Assembly (NCBI RefSeq): GCF_000729995.1
Contig: NZ_JNFG01000214.1
Location: 248,001-312,000 of the forward strand
DNA: 64,000 bases
Origin: Caballeronia sordidicola
Lineage (GTDB): Bacteria > Pseudomonadota > Gammaproteobacteria > Burkholderiales > Burkholderiaceae
Direction of reading: 5' to 3'
Shown: one piece after another, positions 63,425 to 64,000 of the stretch
How positions within the stretch are numbered: position 1 is the stretch's first letter
Layout: the number at the start of each line of letters is the position of its first letter
Translations under genes and position numbers: made by a program
Notes under the pieces: generated by a model
The model's database searches: none
Told to the model about the DNA's origin: nothing
Seen by the model: only the letters and a program-made list of their open reading frames with translations

Positions 63425-64000
63425 TGGTTTGAATTCGCTCTAGCGTGGTTTTAAGCATGTTCAGACCGGTTTTTGGCGGGACGGCGTTGTCTGATAATTG
63501 CATCAACAGTTTGCCGACCGGATTCTCGCGTGGGGGCAATCGAGGCGACCGGACCACGCTGATTTACGTGTTTTATCGCCAGGTCAGTGTGAAACTACTA
63601 GACATTATGGGCGTAATGTTCAGTAGACCGCCGACCAGCAGAACGGAGCGACCGGTCTCCGGCCATTTGGGCTGCGGCCCTTGGTCGCCGTCAGGATTCA
63701 TTGAGGTGTGCGCAACAGTGCGTCCGCTCCCAGTATCGAAGCGCGTGGCGTCGTCGACTTTCGCTCGATCACCCGGCAGGACTTTGTGCGAGGGAGATCC
63801 GCAGTGCGCGTCAGGTCCGTGAAACAATTAACATCTAACTTGGGTGGCCGCAAAGCCATATCCAGTAAGGAATAAGGGCATTAAAAGCCGAAATGTTTCA
63901 CGGTTCAAGGAAACATTTCGGGCCTCGGCGCGTTTTAACGGGGATTTTCTTCGATCACCGACGTCAATTCATCGATCTTCCAGGACGCTTGTATCAATTG
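63425..64000. other. No gene recognised at the right end
   Basis: Frames at 63445-63822 (plus) and 63573-63827 (minus) are complementary to each other and lack motifs. The only clear structure is the inverted repeat at 63888-63921. Confidence 0.4.
63888..63921. repeat. Perfect inverted repeat CCGAAATGTTTC
   Basis: CCGAAATGTTTC (63888-63899) and GAAACATTTCGG (63910-63921), 12-bp arms with a 10-base spacer. No T-run follows, so a protein-binding site (operator or centromere-like) is more likely than a terminator. The gene it might control would lie beyond the window. Confidence 0.65.

Noticed and set aside
63445..63827. Complementary frames of 125 and 84 codons at the right end
   Set aside because: Mutually antisense, no ribosome sites, no motifs.
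1..64000. CRISPR arrays, tRNA or rRNA genes
   Set aside because: No regularly spaced direct repeats and no cloverleaf or rRNA sequence was recognised by eye; a dedicated scan could still find a degenerate tRNA.

Overview
The window looks like part of a large plasmid or chromid from a member of the Burkholderiaceae (Paraburkholderia/Caballeronia type). The evidence is the GC-rich catabolic genes, a LivHMGF importer with BCAA-type binding proteins, decayed IS6-family copies, and a parA-parB-rep maintenance block. No rRNA, tRNA or CRISPR array was seen. Family calls come from reading motifs, not from searches.

Left part (about 1-31 kb): an intact, tightly packed catabolic island. Four transcription units carry it. 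(1) 2712-5809 (+): CaiB-type CoA-transferase, fumarylacetoacetate-type hydrolase, alpha/beta hydrolase. (2) 13655 down to about 5.9 kb (-): crotonase, SDR, acyl-CoA dehydrogenase, EtfB, EtfA, gentisate dioxygenase-like cupin, FAD hydroxylase, tiny ORF. (3) 21043 down to 14857 (-): solute-binding protein, LivHMGF, KstD/fumarate-reductase-type FAD dehydrogenase, with a divergent zinc alcohol dehydrogenase at 21268-22347 (+). (4) 30878 down to 22373 (-): two CaiB CoA-transferases, P450, [3Fe-4S] ferredoxin, ferredoxin reductase, aldehyde dehydrogenase, GMC oxidoreductase. A FadR-type GntR regulator sits at 13978-14796. The same 17-base motif (CAAAGGTTCATCCAATG, read in the direction of the downstream operon) lies before units 2, 3 and 4, and a close variant lies before unit 1, so the four units probably form one regulon. 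The gene set suggests import, P450 hydroxylation, oxidation of alcohol/aldehyde to acid, CoA activation by transfer, desaturation or beta-oxidation with electrons passed to ETF, hydroxylation to a gentisate-like ring, ring cleavage and hydrolysis. The substrate is unknown; an alicyclic or terpenoid acid/alcohol that is aromatised is my best guess.

Middle (31-44 kb): a TetR regulator with a divergent small gene and several operator-like palindromes, a LysR regulator, a long decayed stretch, an actin-like ParM/PRTRC-D-type gene translationally coupled to a small partner, and a three-gene tyrosine-recombinase operon whose last gene is cut by an IS6-family element. Fragments of three further IS6 copies, a LacI fragment and a dead cold-shock gene follow.

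Right part (44-64 kb): low gene density with islands of real genes. These are a membrane-anchored tandem AAA+ ATPase with a small membrane partner, a diguanylate cyclase with an intact GGDEF and I-site, a RES-Xre toxin-antitoxin pair with a perfect operator, small plasmid genes (one DUF1488-like), an alpha/beta hydrolase, then rep, parB and parA on the minus strand. Two short RNAs with good promoters and intrinsic terminators are predicted, one of them antisense to the rep leader. A LexA (SOS) box precedes a small gene at 63152.
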